DNA of 64,000 nucleotides, taken from contig JAACFE010000006.1 of the NCBI GenBank assembly GCA_009937525.1, positions 1-64,000 of the forward strand. The letters run 5' to 3'. This document shows, piece by piece, positions 1-9,204 of the stretch. Under the pieces are notes generated by a model. That model did not search any database, was not told the DNA's origin, and saw only the letters and a program-made list of their open reading frames with translations. This stretch comes from Gammaproteobacteria bacterium. GTDB taxonomy: Bacteria; Pseudomonadota; Gammaproteobacteria; Steroidobacterales; Woeseiaceae. The stretch's first letter is position 1. Each line of letters begins with the position of its first letter. The position numbers were made by a program, and so were the translations under genes.

Positions 1-594
1 TATGGTCGGGATATCTTCATCGGAGTTCTTGTACTTGAATGACGAAGTGCGGGCCGCCACGAGCAGGTCCGGCGTTCGTGCGAGGGCGTTCAGGATCTCT
101 TCAGTAAGCCCGTCGGAGAACCATTCCTGCGCCTGGTCGGACGACATGTTGACGAAGGGCAGCACGGCGATGGAGCGGAGATCCGGCGCTTTCTGTTCGA
201 CGCCGTCGTCCTCGGTGGCGACCGCCGGCGTGCTCGGAGATACCGGTGCCTCGACAGCCTGCCGGGACCACCACGAGTAGCCCAGGGCGATGACCAGCGC
301 GGCAATGATGACGTAGTTGAGCTTGCGGCCGGTCGAGGGCGTGATCGACTGCGATCGATCAACGTCTTCCTCCCGCTTGATTCCTTCAGGCGTCAGTTCG
401 AAGGCCCAGGCGAAAAACAGGGCGAGCGGAAGACCAAGCAGCAGGAGCGTGACGAAGGTCTTCAGGACCCAGTCGGGTGCACCGAAGTTCTCGAACGCGA
501 ACTCGGCGACCTGCGCCAGCACCCAGCCGACCAGGACGTAGGCGATCCCGACGCGCACTACGTTCCTTCGCTTCAGCTCGGCAAAGAAATTCAT
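1..594 (-). CDS. TolB-like membrane protein, N-terminal part (cut by window edge)
   Basis: The reading frame is open for 198 codons from an ATG at 594 to the window edge, so the C-terminus is missing. Residues 1-75 form a recognisable module: a basic start (ELKRRNVVRVG), two membrane helices and an FELTPEGIKRE ending. A third hydrophobic helix lies near residues 97-113. The sequence then enters a TolB/FlgO-like domain beginning SIAVLPFVNMSSD. The layout matches the complete protein at 34519-36711, which continues into TPR repeats. Such proteins are common in gammaproteobacteria and are often annotated as adenylate-cyclase-like or TPR proteins. The function is unknown; a membrane-anchored scaffold or sensor with the TolB-like part outside the cytoplasm is an inference. 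Confidence 0.8.
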   Translation of the reverse strand, partial: MNFFAELKRRNVVRVGIAYVLVGWVLAQVAEFAFENFGAPDWVLKTFVTLLLLGLPLALFFAWAFELTPEGIKREEDVDRSQSITPSTGRKLNYVIIAALVIALGYSWWSRQAVEAPVSPSTPAVATEDDGVEQKAPDLRSIAVLPFVNMSSDQAQEWFSDGLTEEILNALARTPDLLVAARTSSFKYKNSDEDIPTI

Positions 595-882
595 TTGCGT
601 ACCTGTAAACCGCCCCCACAAGTTTGACCAGTATACCGGAAGGCCTCTCTAGGCGAGCACGGTCCGGCTGACGCGCTTCCTGCTCCTGTCCGGGAAGAAC
701 AACGAAACCGCCCCGAAGCCTGTACTGGCAATCCGGGTGCCGGTGATCCGGTCTTCTCGTTTCCTTCTTCTCGCCCTTGGCGCTTGGCGTGTCCTCGACG
801 AATTGTTCTCTTGCTACGACGAACGGGGTGGCAAGATCGTCCGCTGGAGACTACCCTGTTCGGGTTCGGTCGGGGGAAAATT

Positions 883-3030
883 TTGGTCAATCGTCGCGAC
901 TTCATACGCCTGAGTGCGGCAACGGGTTTCGGGCTCGTGATCGGTATCCCGAAAGCCGGCCTGACAGCCACTGCTGCAGCGGAATTGCATCCGCTGATTC
1001 GTGTCGGCAGCGATGGCGTTATCACCCTGTATGCCCAGAATCCCGAGATGGGCCAGGGCGTGAAGACCGCGCTGCCGATGATCATTGCCGAAGAACTCGA
1101 CGTCGACTGGGAAACGATTCGGGTCGAGCAGGCCGACTGGGATGCGCGTCTCGACAACCAGTTCTCGGGCGGCAGCCTCAGTATTCGCCTCAACTACGCG
1201 GCCATGCGCCGGGCCGGTGCGACGGCCAGGGCTATGCTGGTGGCGGCCGCATCGCGAAAACTGGCTACCCCGGAAGAGAACCTCGCCACGAAGAACGGCC
1301 ATGTCGTCGATCCCGCGACCGGGCGACGGCTCTCGTATGCTTCACTGGCTGACGCGGCGGCCGAATTGGCCGTGCCCGAAGATCCGCCGCTCAAGGAAGA
1401 GCAAGACTTCAGGCTAATCGGCACGTCGGTGCACGACGTGGACATGCAGGCGATGCTGACCGGAATTCAGGAATACAGCGCCGACCTGCGATTGCCGCAT
1501 ATGCTCTTTGCCGTCGTCAGACGCTGTCCGCACGGCGACGGCCAGCCGTTGTCGTTCGACGCCACGAAGGCGAAGGCCGTTCCGGGCGTCGTCGACTTTC
1601 ACATGCTCAGGAACGTCGATCATGGCGGCCGCATCATCCTGCCGAACTGCCCGAATTTCGTGTCAGGCGTCGCCGTGCTGGCGACAAACACCTGGGCAGC
1701 GCTCGAGGGTGCACGGAAGCTGGAGGTCGAATGGCAGCTGCCCGAGCAGCGCGACGACATCGACGAGTTGATGCAGAAGTTCGAGGCTGCGCTGGATGAC
1801 GAGGCGCTTGTTGTACGACAGGATGGCGACGAAGTCATGGAAGACCCGGACATCGATGTCGTCTACGAACTCCCGTATCTCGCTCACGTCCCCATGGAGC
1901 CGATGAATTGCACGGCGCGTGTCGACGGTGACACGGCCGAGGTGTGGGCACCGACGCAGAATCCACCGATGGCGGCGGAAGCCGTAGCGAAAGTACTGGG
2001 CATCCCGCCGGAAAACGTCACGGTTCACGTGATGCGTTCGGGCGGCGCCTTCGGCCGACGCTATTACGCTGACTTCATCATGGATACCGTCCTGCTCGCG
2101 CGACAGATGCGGCGTCCTGTAAAGGTCTTGTGGAGCCGGGAAGACGACATCCGCCACGACTACTTCCGGCCCGGCAACGTGCAGCGCGTGCGCGCAAGCG
2201 CGCAGGGAGGCCGCATCAGTCACTGGCAACAGAAAGTCGCAAGCCATCCCCGGGAAATCTATCTCGAGCGCGATGGGTCGCCCGCCGAGATTTACAACTT
2301 CGAGTTCCCGGCCGGGTTCGTGCCCAACCTGATGTTCGGCTACGTGCCGGTACCCGCGCGCATCCCGCTCGGCCAGTGGCGTGCTACCGAGCACTCGGGA
2401 AACGTCTTCGTCGTCTCGAGCGCCATCGACGAGCTTGCCCATTTTCACGGCATCGACCCGGTCGCATTCTGGCTCGAGCTGATCGGCGACGCGCAGTACG
2501 TGCAGGTGCGCGAGGACTTCCGATTCGATGCGTCACGGCTCGGAAAGGTTGTTGAGATGGCTGCCGACATGGCGGACTGGGGGACGGCGCTGCCGCGAGG
2601 GAAGGGCCGCGGCATCGCCGCGAGTTACAACCAGGGCGCCTGGGTGGCCGAGGTCGCCGAAGTAACGGCGGCCGATGACGGTTTCACGGTTGATCGGATC
2701 ACCTGCGCTATTGATTGTGGCCGCGTGATCAACCCGCAGGGCGCGCGCAACCAGGTCGAAGGCGGCGTCGTCGAGGGTCTGTCTGCGGCGTTGCACGGCA
2801 GGGTTACCGTTCGCGACGGCATCGTCCAGGAGAGTAACTTCGATGACTATCGGTTCTGTCGCATGCGCGAGATCCCCGAGATCGATGTGCATTTCATCGA
2901 GAGTAACGATGCGCCGCGAGGGCTAGGCGAGGGACCGTTGCCACCCGTTGCGCCGGCGATCACGAATGCCATCTTCGCGGCCACGGGTAAGCGAATCCGC
3001 AGGCTACCGATAAAGCTGGGGTTGGCATGA
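883..3030 (+). CDS. Molybdopterin-binding oxidoreductase large subunit (isoquinoline 1-oxidoreductase beta-like)
   Basis: This is a large subunit of the xanthine oxidase/aldehyde oxidase family, closest in layout to the IorB type that hydroxylates N-heteroaromatics or oxidises aldehydes. The N-terminus has a twin-arginine-like signal (NRRDFIRLSAATGFG), so export by Tat is likely. Family motifs visible are NPEMGQGV near the start, GGAFGRRYYADF, GQWRATEHSGN, and near the C-terminus GLGEGPLPPVAPAITNA. I chose TTG at 883, just before the Tat motif and behind a G-rich stretch; the frame extends upstream to 784 without recognisable sequence. The usual partners, a 2Fe-2S subunit and a cytochrome c, are not adjacent. 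The next gene overlaps its stop by 4 bp, so the two are probably cotranslated. Substrate unknown. Confidence 0.85.
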   Translation: MVNRRDFIRLSAATGFGLVIGIPKAGLTATAAAELHPLIRVGSDGVITLYAQNPEMGQGVKTALPMIIAEELDVDWETIRVEQADWDARLDNQFSGGSLSIRLNYAAMRRAGATARAMLVAAASRKLATPEENLATKNGHVVDPATGRRLSYASLADAAAELAVPEDPPLKEEQDFRLIGTSVHDVDMQAMLTGIQEYSADLRLPHMLFAVVRRCPHGDGQPLSFDATKAKAVPGVVDFHMLRNVDHGGRIILPNCPNFVSGVAVLATNTWAALEGARKLEVEWQLPEQRDDIDELMQKFEAALDDEALVVRQDGDEVMEDPDIDVVYELPYLAHVPMEPMNCTARVDGDTAEVWAPTQNPPMAAEAVAKVLGIPPENVTVHVMRSGGAFGRRYYADFIMDTVLLARQMRRPVKVLWSREDDIRHDYFRPGNVQRVRASAQGGRISHWQQKVASHPREIYLERDGSPAEIYNFEFPAGFVPNLMFGYVPVPARIPLGQWRATEHSGNVFVVSSAIDELAHFHGIDPVAFWLELIGDAQYVQVREDFRFDASRLGKVVEMAADMADWGTALPRGKGRGIAASYNQGAWVAEVAEVTAADDGFTVDRITCAIDCGRVINPQGARNQVEGGVVEGLSAALHGRVTVRDGIVQESNFDDYRFCRMREIPEIDVHFIESNDAPRGLGEGPLPPVAPAITNAIFAATGKRIRRLPIKLGLA

Positions 3031-3770
3031 TGAAAAAACCTGTACAGGATTATTTTTCGATTGCGATTGCATGTCTGTCGATTATCGCGCCGCACGCGGC
3101 GGTTGCCGACGATCAGTCGGGCCTGCGGGGCGACCCTGCGGCGATCGCGGATGCGCGGGCCATGGTGGAGGCCATGGGTGGACTCGATATCTGGCGGGAC
3201 ATCGCCACCGTTCACTTCGTGCACGAATGGGACATCGTTAACCGGCCCGACCGCTACCTCGAGCACGAGATTCTCGATCTGACGGGACCCCGCTCGTACG
3301 TCACGATGGACAGCGAGATCTACTCGCGGACCCGGGCATACAGCCCGGAGCACGGTCACTGGAGCATCACGAACGGCGAGCTCACCCGGGGCAGCGACGA
3401 AGCCCTGGCCAACGCGATGGAGCGGGCGCCCTACAGCATTTACCGGCTCGCCCGGGCGATTGCCCGAAACGACGACCGCTTCGAGATTCGCTACGGCACC
3501 CGGGACGGTCTGCCCGAGTTTCCCACCCTCGAGTTCGCCGGTCCGGATGGCGAGGCGCATGGCTGGATCATTCTCAACGTCCGCAAGGAACCGGTCATCT
3601 GGGCGACGACGCAATACATCTATGTATTCGGACCGCTGGCACGCTTCGGCAACCTGAAGGTTCCGAACTGGGCAACCACGAGCAGCGGACTGGTACGGTA
3701 CGAGATGGTGTCACTGACCGGCAGCCCGGAACTCCCCGAGCCTGGCCTGTTTGAGCCGCCACAGGAATAG
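3027..3770 (+). CDS. Secreted protein of unknown function
   Basis: The 247-residue product starts with a lysine-containing n-region and hydrophobic stretch ending near ADD at about residue 28, a typical Sec signal peptide. The body is hydrophilic and soluble, with a repeated beta-like pattern (VHFVHEWDIVNRP, GWIILNVRKEPVIW) reminiscent of LolA/outer-membrane lipoprotein-sorting-like folds, but I do not recognise the family. The ATG overlaps the stop of the molybdenum hydroxylase (ATGA), so the two form an operon, and it may act with that periplasmic enzyme. No catalytic motif or cofactor site is evident. Confidence 0.75.
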   Translation: MMKKPVQDYFSIAIACLSIIAPHAAVADDQSGLRGDPAAIADARAMVEAMGGLDIWRDIATVHFVHEWDIVNRPDRYLEHEILDLTGPRSYVTMDSEIYSRTRAYSPEHGHWSITNGELTRGSDEALANAMERAPYSIYRLARAIARNDDRFEIRYGTRDGLPEFPTLEFAGPDGEAHGWIILNVRKEPVIWATTQYIYVFGPLARFGNLKVPNWATTSSGLVRYEMVSLTGSPELPEPGLFEPPQE

Positions 3771-3817
3771 ACTGCCGTCGAAGGCCGCGCTCCCGCAATC
3801 GAACAGTTCCTATTAGT

Positions 3818-3843
3818 GGGCTTCACGATGCTTGCGTGAACCC
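3818..3843. terminator. Candidate hairpin between convergent genes
   Basis: GGG-c-TTCACG pairs with CGTGAA-CCC around a 7-nt loop, with one bulged base. It lies between the stop of the plus-strand gene at 3770 and the stop of the kinase at 3879. No clear T tract follows on either strand, so it is a weak terminator candidate. Confidence 0.35.
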
Positions 3844-3878
3844 GCCGTGCCTCGCTATGCGCGGCATCGATCGCGTCG

Positions 3879-5363
3879 TCAGGCGGCGCGCGCCTGAAGC
3901 GGCAGGTCGAAGTGAAATCGCGTGCCCTGTCGTTCCTCGCTCACGACGCTGATCTCGCCCGAATGCAGTTCGAGAATTCGTCTGGCAATCGCGAGCCCCA
4001 GCCCCATGGAACCCTTGCCATGCACGCCTTTCGGATCCGCCTTGTAGAAGCGGTCGAAAATGTGCGGCAGGGCCTCCTGCGGAATGCCCGGACCCGTGTC
4101 GGCGACGGATACGCCGACCGCCGCTGCCGAGCGCTGTACGGATATCGAGACTTTTCCGCCCGCGGGCGTGTATTTCAGAGCGTTACCGACGAGATTTTCG
4201 AGGACGCGCTGGATCAGGCTAATGTCGGCGAACACGGATACGACGGCGTCAGGCGGATCCACCTCCAGTGCGACGTCTGACTCTCTCGCCTGAAGTTCGA
4301 ACTCCTGCACGACGTCGTGTATGAGTTCCGGCAGAGAAAACTGCTCGAACTGGGGCGTGACGCGGCGGGAGTCGAGCATGGCCAGTTCGAACAGATCCTG
4401 AATCAACCGGGCCAGGTGCGTTGCGTGCTTGCGGGCAGTTTCGAGATATTGCGCGCGCGTGCCAGCGTCGAGCGCGTCGTCCTTGATAATCAGTGTCTCG
4501 ATGTAGCCCTGCATGGAGGCGAGGGGTGTGCGCAGGTCGTGGGAGATGTTGGTGACCAGCTCGCGGCGAAGACGGTCGTCTTCCTGCAGCGTGGCAAGCT
4601 GCTGCTGGATCGTGGTGGCCATGTAGTGGCAGGCGTTGCGCAGCTGGTCGATTTCGTCGCGAGGCTCGTCCGCCGCCGCCACCGGACTGCCGGTGTCGAA
4701 ACGGCCCGCAGTAAATCCAGACACCTCGCCGGTGAGCTGGCGCAGCCGCCTCGTAAGGTACGAGAAGAGCAACGCTCCGGCCCCGAAAGCGGCCAGCACC
4801 AGCAGCAATATGCCGGCGGTGATCATGCGTTGCCTGTCACTGCCGGAGACCTCTTCGGCAATGGCTTCGTACTGTGAGCCACCCAGCACAACATAGAGAT
4901 AGCCGGCGATGTCGTCGGGCCTGATCGGGTCCGTAACGGGAAACGCCGAAAAGACCTTCCGCGAGCCGGGATTCCGCGGGTCGACACCCTTGACCGGCAA
5001 CGGCGCCGAGCCGTCAATCAGCTTACGAATCGAGCTGACGTCGACGCGATCCGCAATGACGTCGTCGGGTGGCAAGGCATGGCCGAGGATCTCGCCATTC
5101 GGCGTCAACAGGTAGATTTCGGCCGTCGGATTGATGACCATCGCCCTGTTGGAGAGCTCTTCGAGCGCCCCTCGGTCGACCTCGCCGTCCCTGATCAGAG
5201 GTCCGGCATTGACGACGTACATGGCGAGCGAAGCGTTCAGTCTCTGGCTCAACTCTTCATGGTATAGCCTGATACTGTAGCGGTCGATCAGGTAAAAAGC
5301 GGCGCCGAGGAGCAGGACGATGATGAACATCGCACCCGAGAGCTTGTAGTGCAGATGATTCAT
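3879..5363 (-). CDS. Sensor histidine kinase (two-component)
   Basis: A 494-residue membrane kinase. TM1 spans about residues 10-28 and TM2 about 181-201, enclosing a roughly 150-residue extracytoplasmic sensor. A HAMP linker follows, then a HisKA domain with phospho-acceptor His275 in SHDLRTPLASM, and an HATPase domain with LVGNALKYT, DTGPGIP and GLGLAI motifs. All motifs needed for autophosphorylation are present. Its ATG overlaps the stop of the response-regulator gene by 4 bp (5360-5363), so the pair is cotranslated with the regulator first. The ligand is unknown. Confidence 0.93.
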   Translation of the reverse strand: MNHLHYKLSGAMFIIVLLLGAAFYLIDRYSIRLYHEELSQRLNASLAMYVVNAGPLIRDGEVDRGALEELSNRAMVINPTAEIYLLTPNGEILGHALPPDDVIADRVDVSSIRKLIDGSAPLPVKGVDPRNPGSRKVFSAFPVTDPIRPDDIAGYLYVVLGGSQYEAIAEEVSGSDRQRMITAGILLLVLAAFGAGALLFSYLTRRLRQLTGEVSGFTAGRFDTGSPVAAADEPRDEIDQLRNACHYMATTIQQQLATLQEDDRLRRELVTNISHDLRTPLASMQGYIETLIIKDDALDAGTRAQYLETARKHATHLARLIQDLFELAMLDSRRVTPQFEQFSLPELIHDVVQEFELQARESDVALEVDPPDAVVSVFADISLIQRVLENLVGNALKYTPAGGKVSISVQRSAAAVGVSVADTGPGIPQEALPHIFDRFYKADPKGVHGKGSMGLGLAIARRILELHSGEISVVSEERQGTRFHFDLPLQARAA

Positions 5364-6091
5364 GCGCTGGCCCTGTTATCAGCCACGGCATTCATCTTGT
5401 AGCCGACGCCCCAGACGGTCACGATCAGTTCAGGATGTGCCGGATCGGTCTCGATCTTGGAGCGCAGCCGGTTGATGTGTGAATTCACGGTGTGCTCGTA
5501 GCCTTCGTGTCCATAGCCCCAGACGCTGTCCAGCAATTCGAGGCGCCGAAAGACCCGCCCGGGGTACGTCGCAAAATGAAGCAGCAGGTCGAACTCTTTG
5601 GCGGTCAGATCGATCGGTTCGCCCCGTATCGTTGCACCACGTGTCGTCGAATCGATGGCCACGCACCCGACGTGTACCTCGCCTTTTTCCTTCGCCACGC
5701 CGCCCCGGGAAAGCTCGGCCCGGCGCAGGATGGCTTTGACCCGCGCAATCAGCTCGAGGATGCTGAACGGCTTGGTGACATAGTCGTCAGCGCCGATCTC
5801 CAGGCCGACGACGCGATCGAGTTCCGATGATTTCGACGTCAACATCAGCACCGGTACGGAACTCGAGGCCTGGCGGATCCGGCGGCAAATTTCCAGGCCG
5901 TCGATGCCCGGCAAACGCAGATCGAGAATGATCAGGTCCCACGAGCCGGCTGAAGCTTTGCGTAAACCCGTGTTGCCGTCGCACGAGATGGTAACGGAGA
6001 AACCCAGGTCGTCGAGGTGCAGGCGTATCAGCTCGGCGATATCACGCTCATCCTCGATCACCAGTATCCGCTTCCGCACGCAATCCACCAT
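5360..6091 (-). CDS. OmpR-family response regulator
   Basis: The receiver domain (about residues 7-120) has the acidic pocket near Glu13-Asp14, phospho-acceptor Asp57 in LIILDLRLP and the conserved Lys in VTKPFS. The C-terminal winged helix (about 145-240) shows DLTAKEFDLLLHFA and VNSHINRLRSKIE, typical of OmpR/PhoB DNA binding. I place the start at ATG 6091 (MVDCVRKRILVIEDE), which begins just ahead of the receiver; the frame extends 16 codons upstream without family sequence. It is the first gene of the pair with the kinase. A long inverted repeat lies 57-117 bp upstream and may be its control region. Confidence 0.93.
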   Translation of the reverse strand: MVDCVRKRILVIEDERDIAELIRLHLDDLGFSVTISCDGNTGLRKASAGSWDLIILDLRLPGIDGLEICRRIRQASSSVPVLMLTSKSSELDRVVGLEIGADDYVTKPFSILELIARVKAILRRAELSRGGVAKEKGEVHVGCVAIDSTTRGATIRGEPIDLTAKEFDLLLHFATYPGRVFRRLELLDSVWGYGHEGYEHTVNSHINRLRSKIETDPAHPELIVTVWGVGYKMNAVADNRASA

Positions 6092-6147
6092 CAATTCGAT
6101 TCTTGCCAGAGAAGACCGGGGCAAGCGCCGGAATATCACACGAGGGG

Positions 6148-6208
6148 CAGGTGGACACCATCGCCCCGCCAGCCTTGATCAACTGTGGAGTTCGATGGTG
6201 TCTACCTG
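6148..6208. repeat. Long inverted repeat upstream of response regulator
   Basis: Arms of 16 bp at 6148-6163 and 6193-6208 are complementary with a single mismatch (left arm core GACACCATCG, right arm core CGATGGTGTC). They are separated by 29 bp. The repeat lies between the stop of the small secreted gene (6238, reading leftwards) and the start of the regulator (6091). It could be a terminator/attenuator or a spaced operator. A shorter GCCGG/CCGGC hairpin sits next to it at about 6216-6231. Confidence 0.6.
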
Positions 6209-6237
6209 TTTCAGTGCCGGCTCAGGCCGGCCAATAA

Positions 6238-6594
6238 CTAGAGCACGCTGCGTCCCGGGCCGAGCAACGGGCAAAGGAAGAATGCGTCATCCGCATCCTG
6301 GTAGCCGTTGTCGTTGACATCTATCCACCAGCGGCCACCCAGATATCCGACGTCGCCGGGACCAAACTCCGTTGCCAGGCCGGAAGGTCCTACGCCGGGC
6401 TTGAGCTGCTGGAAACGCCCTTTCTGCGGCAAGTCGGCAAGAACGATGGAATCATAGAACAGTCCCTGCGACTCCACGTAGACGACAGGGCCCGTTCCGC
6501 GGCCGTTTGTTCGGTCCTTTGCCAGCACATGCGTCGACGCCAGCACTGCGCCGACCATCATCACGACCAGACTTGCAAGTCTCAGTTTTTTCAC
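6238..6594 (-). CDS. Small secreted protein with a calcium-loop-like segment
   Basis: The 118-residue product begins MKKLRLASLVVMMVGAVLA and has a predicted cleavage near STHVLAKD, so it is exported. The mature part ends in a DVNDNGYQDADDAFF segment that resembles the Asp/Asn-rich calcium loop of dockerin or EF-hand modules. The family is not recognised. An RBS-like GAGGAGC lies just upstream of the ATG. It is in the same orientation as the two-component genes but separated from them by the long inverted repeat, so cotranscription is uncertain. Confidence 0.7.
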   Translation of the reverse strand: MKKLRLASLVVMMVGAVLASTHVLAKDRTNGRGTGPVVYVESQGLFYDSIVLADLPQKGRFQQLKPGVGPSGLATEFGPGDVGYLGGRWWIDVNDNGYQDADDAFFLCPLLGPGRSVL

Positions 6595-6921
6595 AATTCA
6601 GCTCCTCGATATCAGTAAATGGAGCCTGCAATCTAATCGAGGGGCATCACGCGCCTATCGCGCAAATCTCACAAAAGCTTCACGCTGTCCGTGGGACCGA
6701 TGACGGCCGGACACATACACCGACCTGTTCGGCTACATGATCGTGGTATCCATAGCGATAGAGAGCACGAGCGGCTTCCTTATCATCGCGGATTAGACCG
6801 GGTCGGGTTCTCGCCGCTTTTTCGGCCAAACCGCAACCAGAAACATCCTGTTACACGATGTTCGGTGCCCCGGCATCTCGAGCGCTCTATAGTTAACAGC
6901 AGTCTAAAAGGGGATGGGGCC
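6595..6921. other. Divergent intergenic region, 327 bp
   Basis: This region separates two divergent genes. The only pattern I see is CTCAC (6668-6672) and TTCAC (6679-6683) spaced 11 bp apart in the same orientation, the direct-repeat geometry used by OmpR-family regulators. With the two-component pair nearby this is a possible site, but it is short and could be chance. A purine-rich AAAAGGGGATGGGG tract at the right end supplies the RBS for the amidohydrolase gene. Confidence 0.3.
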
Positions 6922-9204
6922 ATGAGACCGATACGATGGTTGGTTTTTGCCGGGTTGCTCAGTTCGCTGGTCGGATGTTCTGAACAAACTCAGGATGGCG
7001 AAGCATCCGAAACCAGGCAAACCTTAGCGGGCGAAGCGCTTTACAGAGAGCGCATAATGTTGCCCCCGGGGGCTGAACTCCACGTCACGTTGGAAGATGT
7101 TTCCAAAATGGACGTGCCTTCAACCGTTATCGCCTCCTCCAGGCATCCGCTGACCGGCGCGCCACCCTATGCGTTCAAATTGGAATATTCGGACACCAGC
7201 ATTGAGCCGCGCATGCGCTACAGCCTGCGCGCCAAAATCATGCTCGGCGACAACTTGTTGTTCACCTCGACCGAACAGCTGAACCCCTTCAGGCAGCCCG
7301 AAGAAGACATCGTAATAATGCTGACGAAGGTTGGCGCTGGCACGGCACAGCAACATTCCACGCATTCTGCCGATGCCGTCTACTTCAACGGCAAGATCAT
7401 TACGGTCGATGACGACAATCCCAAGGCTACTGCCGTTGCGATCAAGGACGGCATGATCATTTATGTCGGCGATATCCGTGGCAGTAAGCCGCTGATGGCG
7501 GATTCGACCCGGCAGATCGATCTGCAAGGCAAAACCATGGTGCCCGGTTTCGTTGACGCGCACGGACATGTGGTCAGTGCGGGCATACAGGCGGCCAGTG
7601 CCAACCTGTTGCCGATGCCCGACGGCGAGGTGAACAGCTTCGGCCAGCTGGTCGATACGCTGAAGGCCTGGGAAGCGACGGCGAAGGGCGCGGAATTTAT
7701 TGAGAATACCGGCTGGCTGGTCGGTTTCGGGTTCGATGACTCGCAGCTCGAGGAGCAAGCATTTCCGACCGCAGAGGTACTGGAGCAGGTTAGCCGGGAC
7801 AAGCCGATGATGATCATCCATCAGTCGGGTCATTTTGGAGTGTTCAACCGTAAAGCCCTGGAGCTCGCAGGCATTACGGACTGTCGCAAGGAAGTCCCGG
7901 GGGGCTCTATCCGTTGCAAGGCTGACGGCCAGACGCCAAGCGGTGTCCTGGAAGAGAATGCATTTTTCGGCGCCCTGGCAGTGTTTCAGGCAAGCGTTGA
8001 TGACGCGTATAACCTCGATCTGTTCGGGCAGGGTATGCGGAACTTTGCCCGCTTCGGCTACACCACGGCGCAGGAAGGCAGAGCATTTGCACCGACCGTG
8101 GCGACTGCCGAGGCGAAAGCGGCACAAGGCCCATTACTCATCGATGTAGCCCTTTACGTTGACTATACGTCGAAAGATCTCCTCGATACGTCCGCCTATT
8201 ACAGCGGCAGCGGCTATGACGGTATTGGCTACAACAATGGCCTGCGTATCGCCGGGCTGAAACTCACCATCGACGGTTCGCCCCAGGGCAAAACCGCATG
8301 GCTCAGCCAGCCCTACTTTGTGCCGCCTGAAGGGCAGGACAAGGACTATGCTGGTTATGCAGCGATGATGGAGGAGCAGGTCAACGCCGAAGTGATGGAC
8401 GCCTTTGCGAACAACCGGCAGGTGTTGGTTCACTGCAATGGCGATGCAGCAATTGATCGCTACCTGAACGCCATCGAACAAGCGATAGAGGAACACGGCC
8501 TTAAAGATCGCCGTAACGTGCTGATTCATGGACAAACGCTGCGCAAAGACCAGATCGGCCGCGTTAAAGAGCTTGACGTCATGCCATCGCTGTTCCCGAT
8601 GCACACTTTCTATTGGGGTGACTGGCACAGAGACTCTGTTCTGGGCCCTGAGCGGGCGGCATATATATCGCCGACGCGGGATGTGCTGGACGCTGGCATG
8701 GTGTTCTCGTCACATCACGATGCACCGGTCGCCAACCCTGATTCGATGCGTGTTCTGTCAGCAACCGTAACCCGGGTGACCCGAAGCGGCGAGGTGCTCG
8801 GTCCCGATCAGCGCGTCACGCCATATGAGGGGCTCAAGGCCATTACCATCTGGCCGGCCTACCAGCATTTCGAAGAAAAAGTCAAAGGTTCGATAGAAGT
8901 TGGCAAGCAGGCGGATTTCGTTATTCTCTCTGCCGACCCTCTGACTGTTGACCCGTTAACTATTGCCGATATCAAGGTGCTGCAAACCATCAACGATGGT
9001 CAAACTGTCTTTAAACATCCGGACGGTGTGCAGAAATCCGAGCTTGTCGGTGGTGATCGCGACGAGCATGGGTGCATTCCATCAGCCGGATACCAGTGGT
9101 GCGAGAAGCTCGGCGAGTGCGTGCGGCCGTGGGAACTGGAGAAGAGCGATATAAGTGAGGAAGCCGGCGAGGTCGACTTCGCGTCGTACTGCAGATCCGA
9201 CTAA
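6922..9204 (+). CDS. YtcJ-like amidohydrolase lipoprotein with N-terminal YbaY/YscW-like domain
   Basis: The 760-residue product has a lipobox, SSLVGC, with Cys at residue 19, so it should be lipid-anchored. About residues 30-140 resemble the YbaY/YscW lipoprotein fold (HVTLEDVSKMD, RYSLRAKIMLGDNLLF). From about residue 150 comes an amidohydrolase-3 (YtcJ-like) metalloenzyme with DAHGHVVSAG near residue 211, VHCNGDAAIDRYL near 503, an LIHGQTL strand and SHHDAPV. The tail carries a Cys-rich motif (CIPSAGYQWCEKLGECVRPW). I chose ATG 6922 because of the lipobox and the preceding GGGGATGGGG RBS; the frame is open upstream to 6691. Such enzymes hydrolyse amide or cyclic amide bonds; the substrate is unknown. 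The N-terminal fusion is unusual. Confidence 0.85.
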   Translation: MRPIRWLVFAGLLSSLVGCSEQTQDGEASETRQTLAGEALYRERIMLPPGAELHVTLEDVSKMDVPSTVIASSRHPLTGAPPYAFKLEYSDTSIEPRMRYSLRAKIMLGDNLLFTSTEQLNPFRQPEEDIVIMLTKVGAGTAQQHSTHSADAVYFNGKIITVDDDNPKATAVAIKDGMIIYVGDIRGSKPLMADSTRQIDLQGKTMVPGFVDAHGHVVSAGIQAASANLLPMPDGEVNSFGQLVDTLKAWEATAKGAEFIENTGWLVGFGFDDSQLEEQAFPTAEVLEQVSRDKPMMIIHQSGHFGVFNRKALELAGITDCRKEVPGGSIRCKADGQTPSGVLEENAFFGALAVFQASVDDAYNLDLFGQGMRNFARFGYTTAQEGRAFAPTVATAEAKAAQGPLLIDVALYVDYTSKDLLDTSAYYSGSGYDGIGYNNGLRIAGLKLTIDGSPQGKTAWLSQPYFVPPEGQDKDYAGYAAMMEEQVNAEVMDAFANNRQVLVHCNGDAAIDRYLNAIEQAIEEHGLKDRRNVLIHGQTLRKDQIGRVKELDVMPSLFPMHTFYWGDWHRDSVLGPERAAYISPTRDVLDAGMVFSSHHDAPVANPDSMRVLSATVTRVTRSGEVLGPDQRVTPYEGLKAITIWPAYQHFEEKVKGSIEVGKQADFVILSADPLTVDPLTIADIKVLQTINDGQTVFKHPDGVQKSELVGGDRDEHGCIPSAGYQWCEKLGECVRPWELEKSDISEEAGEVDFASYCRSD

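Noticed and set aside
7120-8127. Minus-strand open frame of 335 codons
   Set aside because: It is antisense to the amidohydrolase, whose motifs are unmistakable; the translated sequence is Arg/His-rich and featureless.
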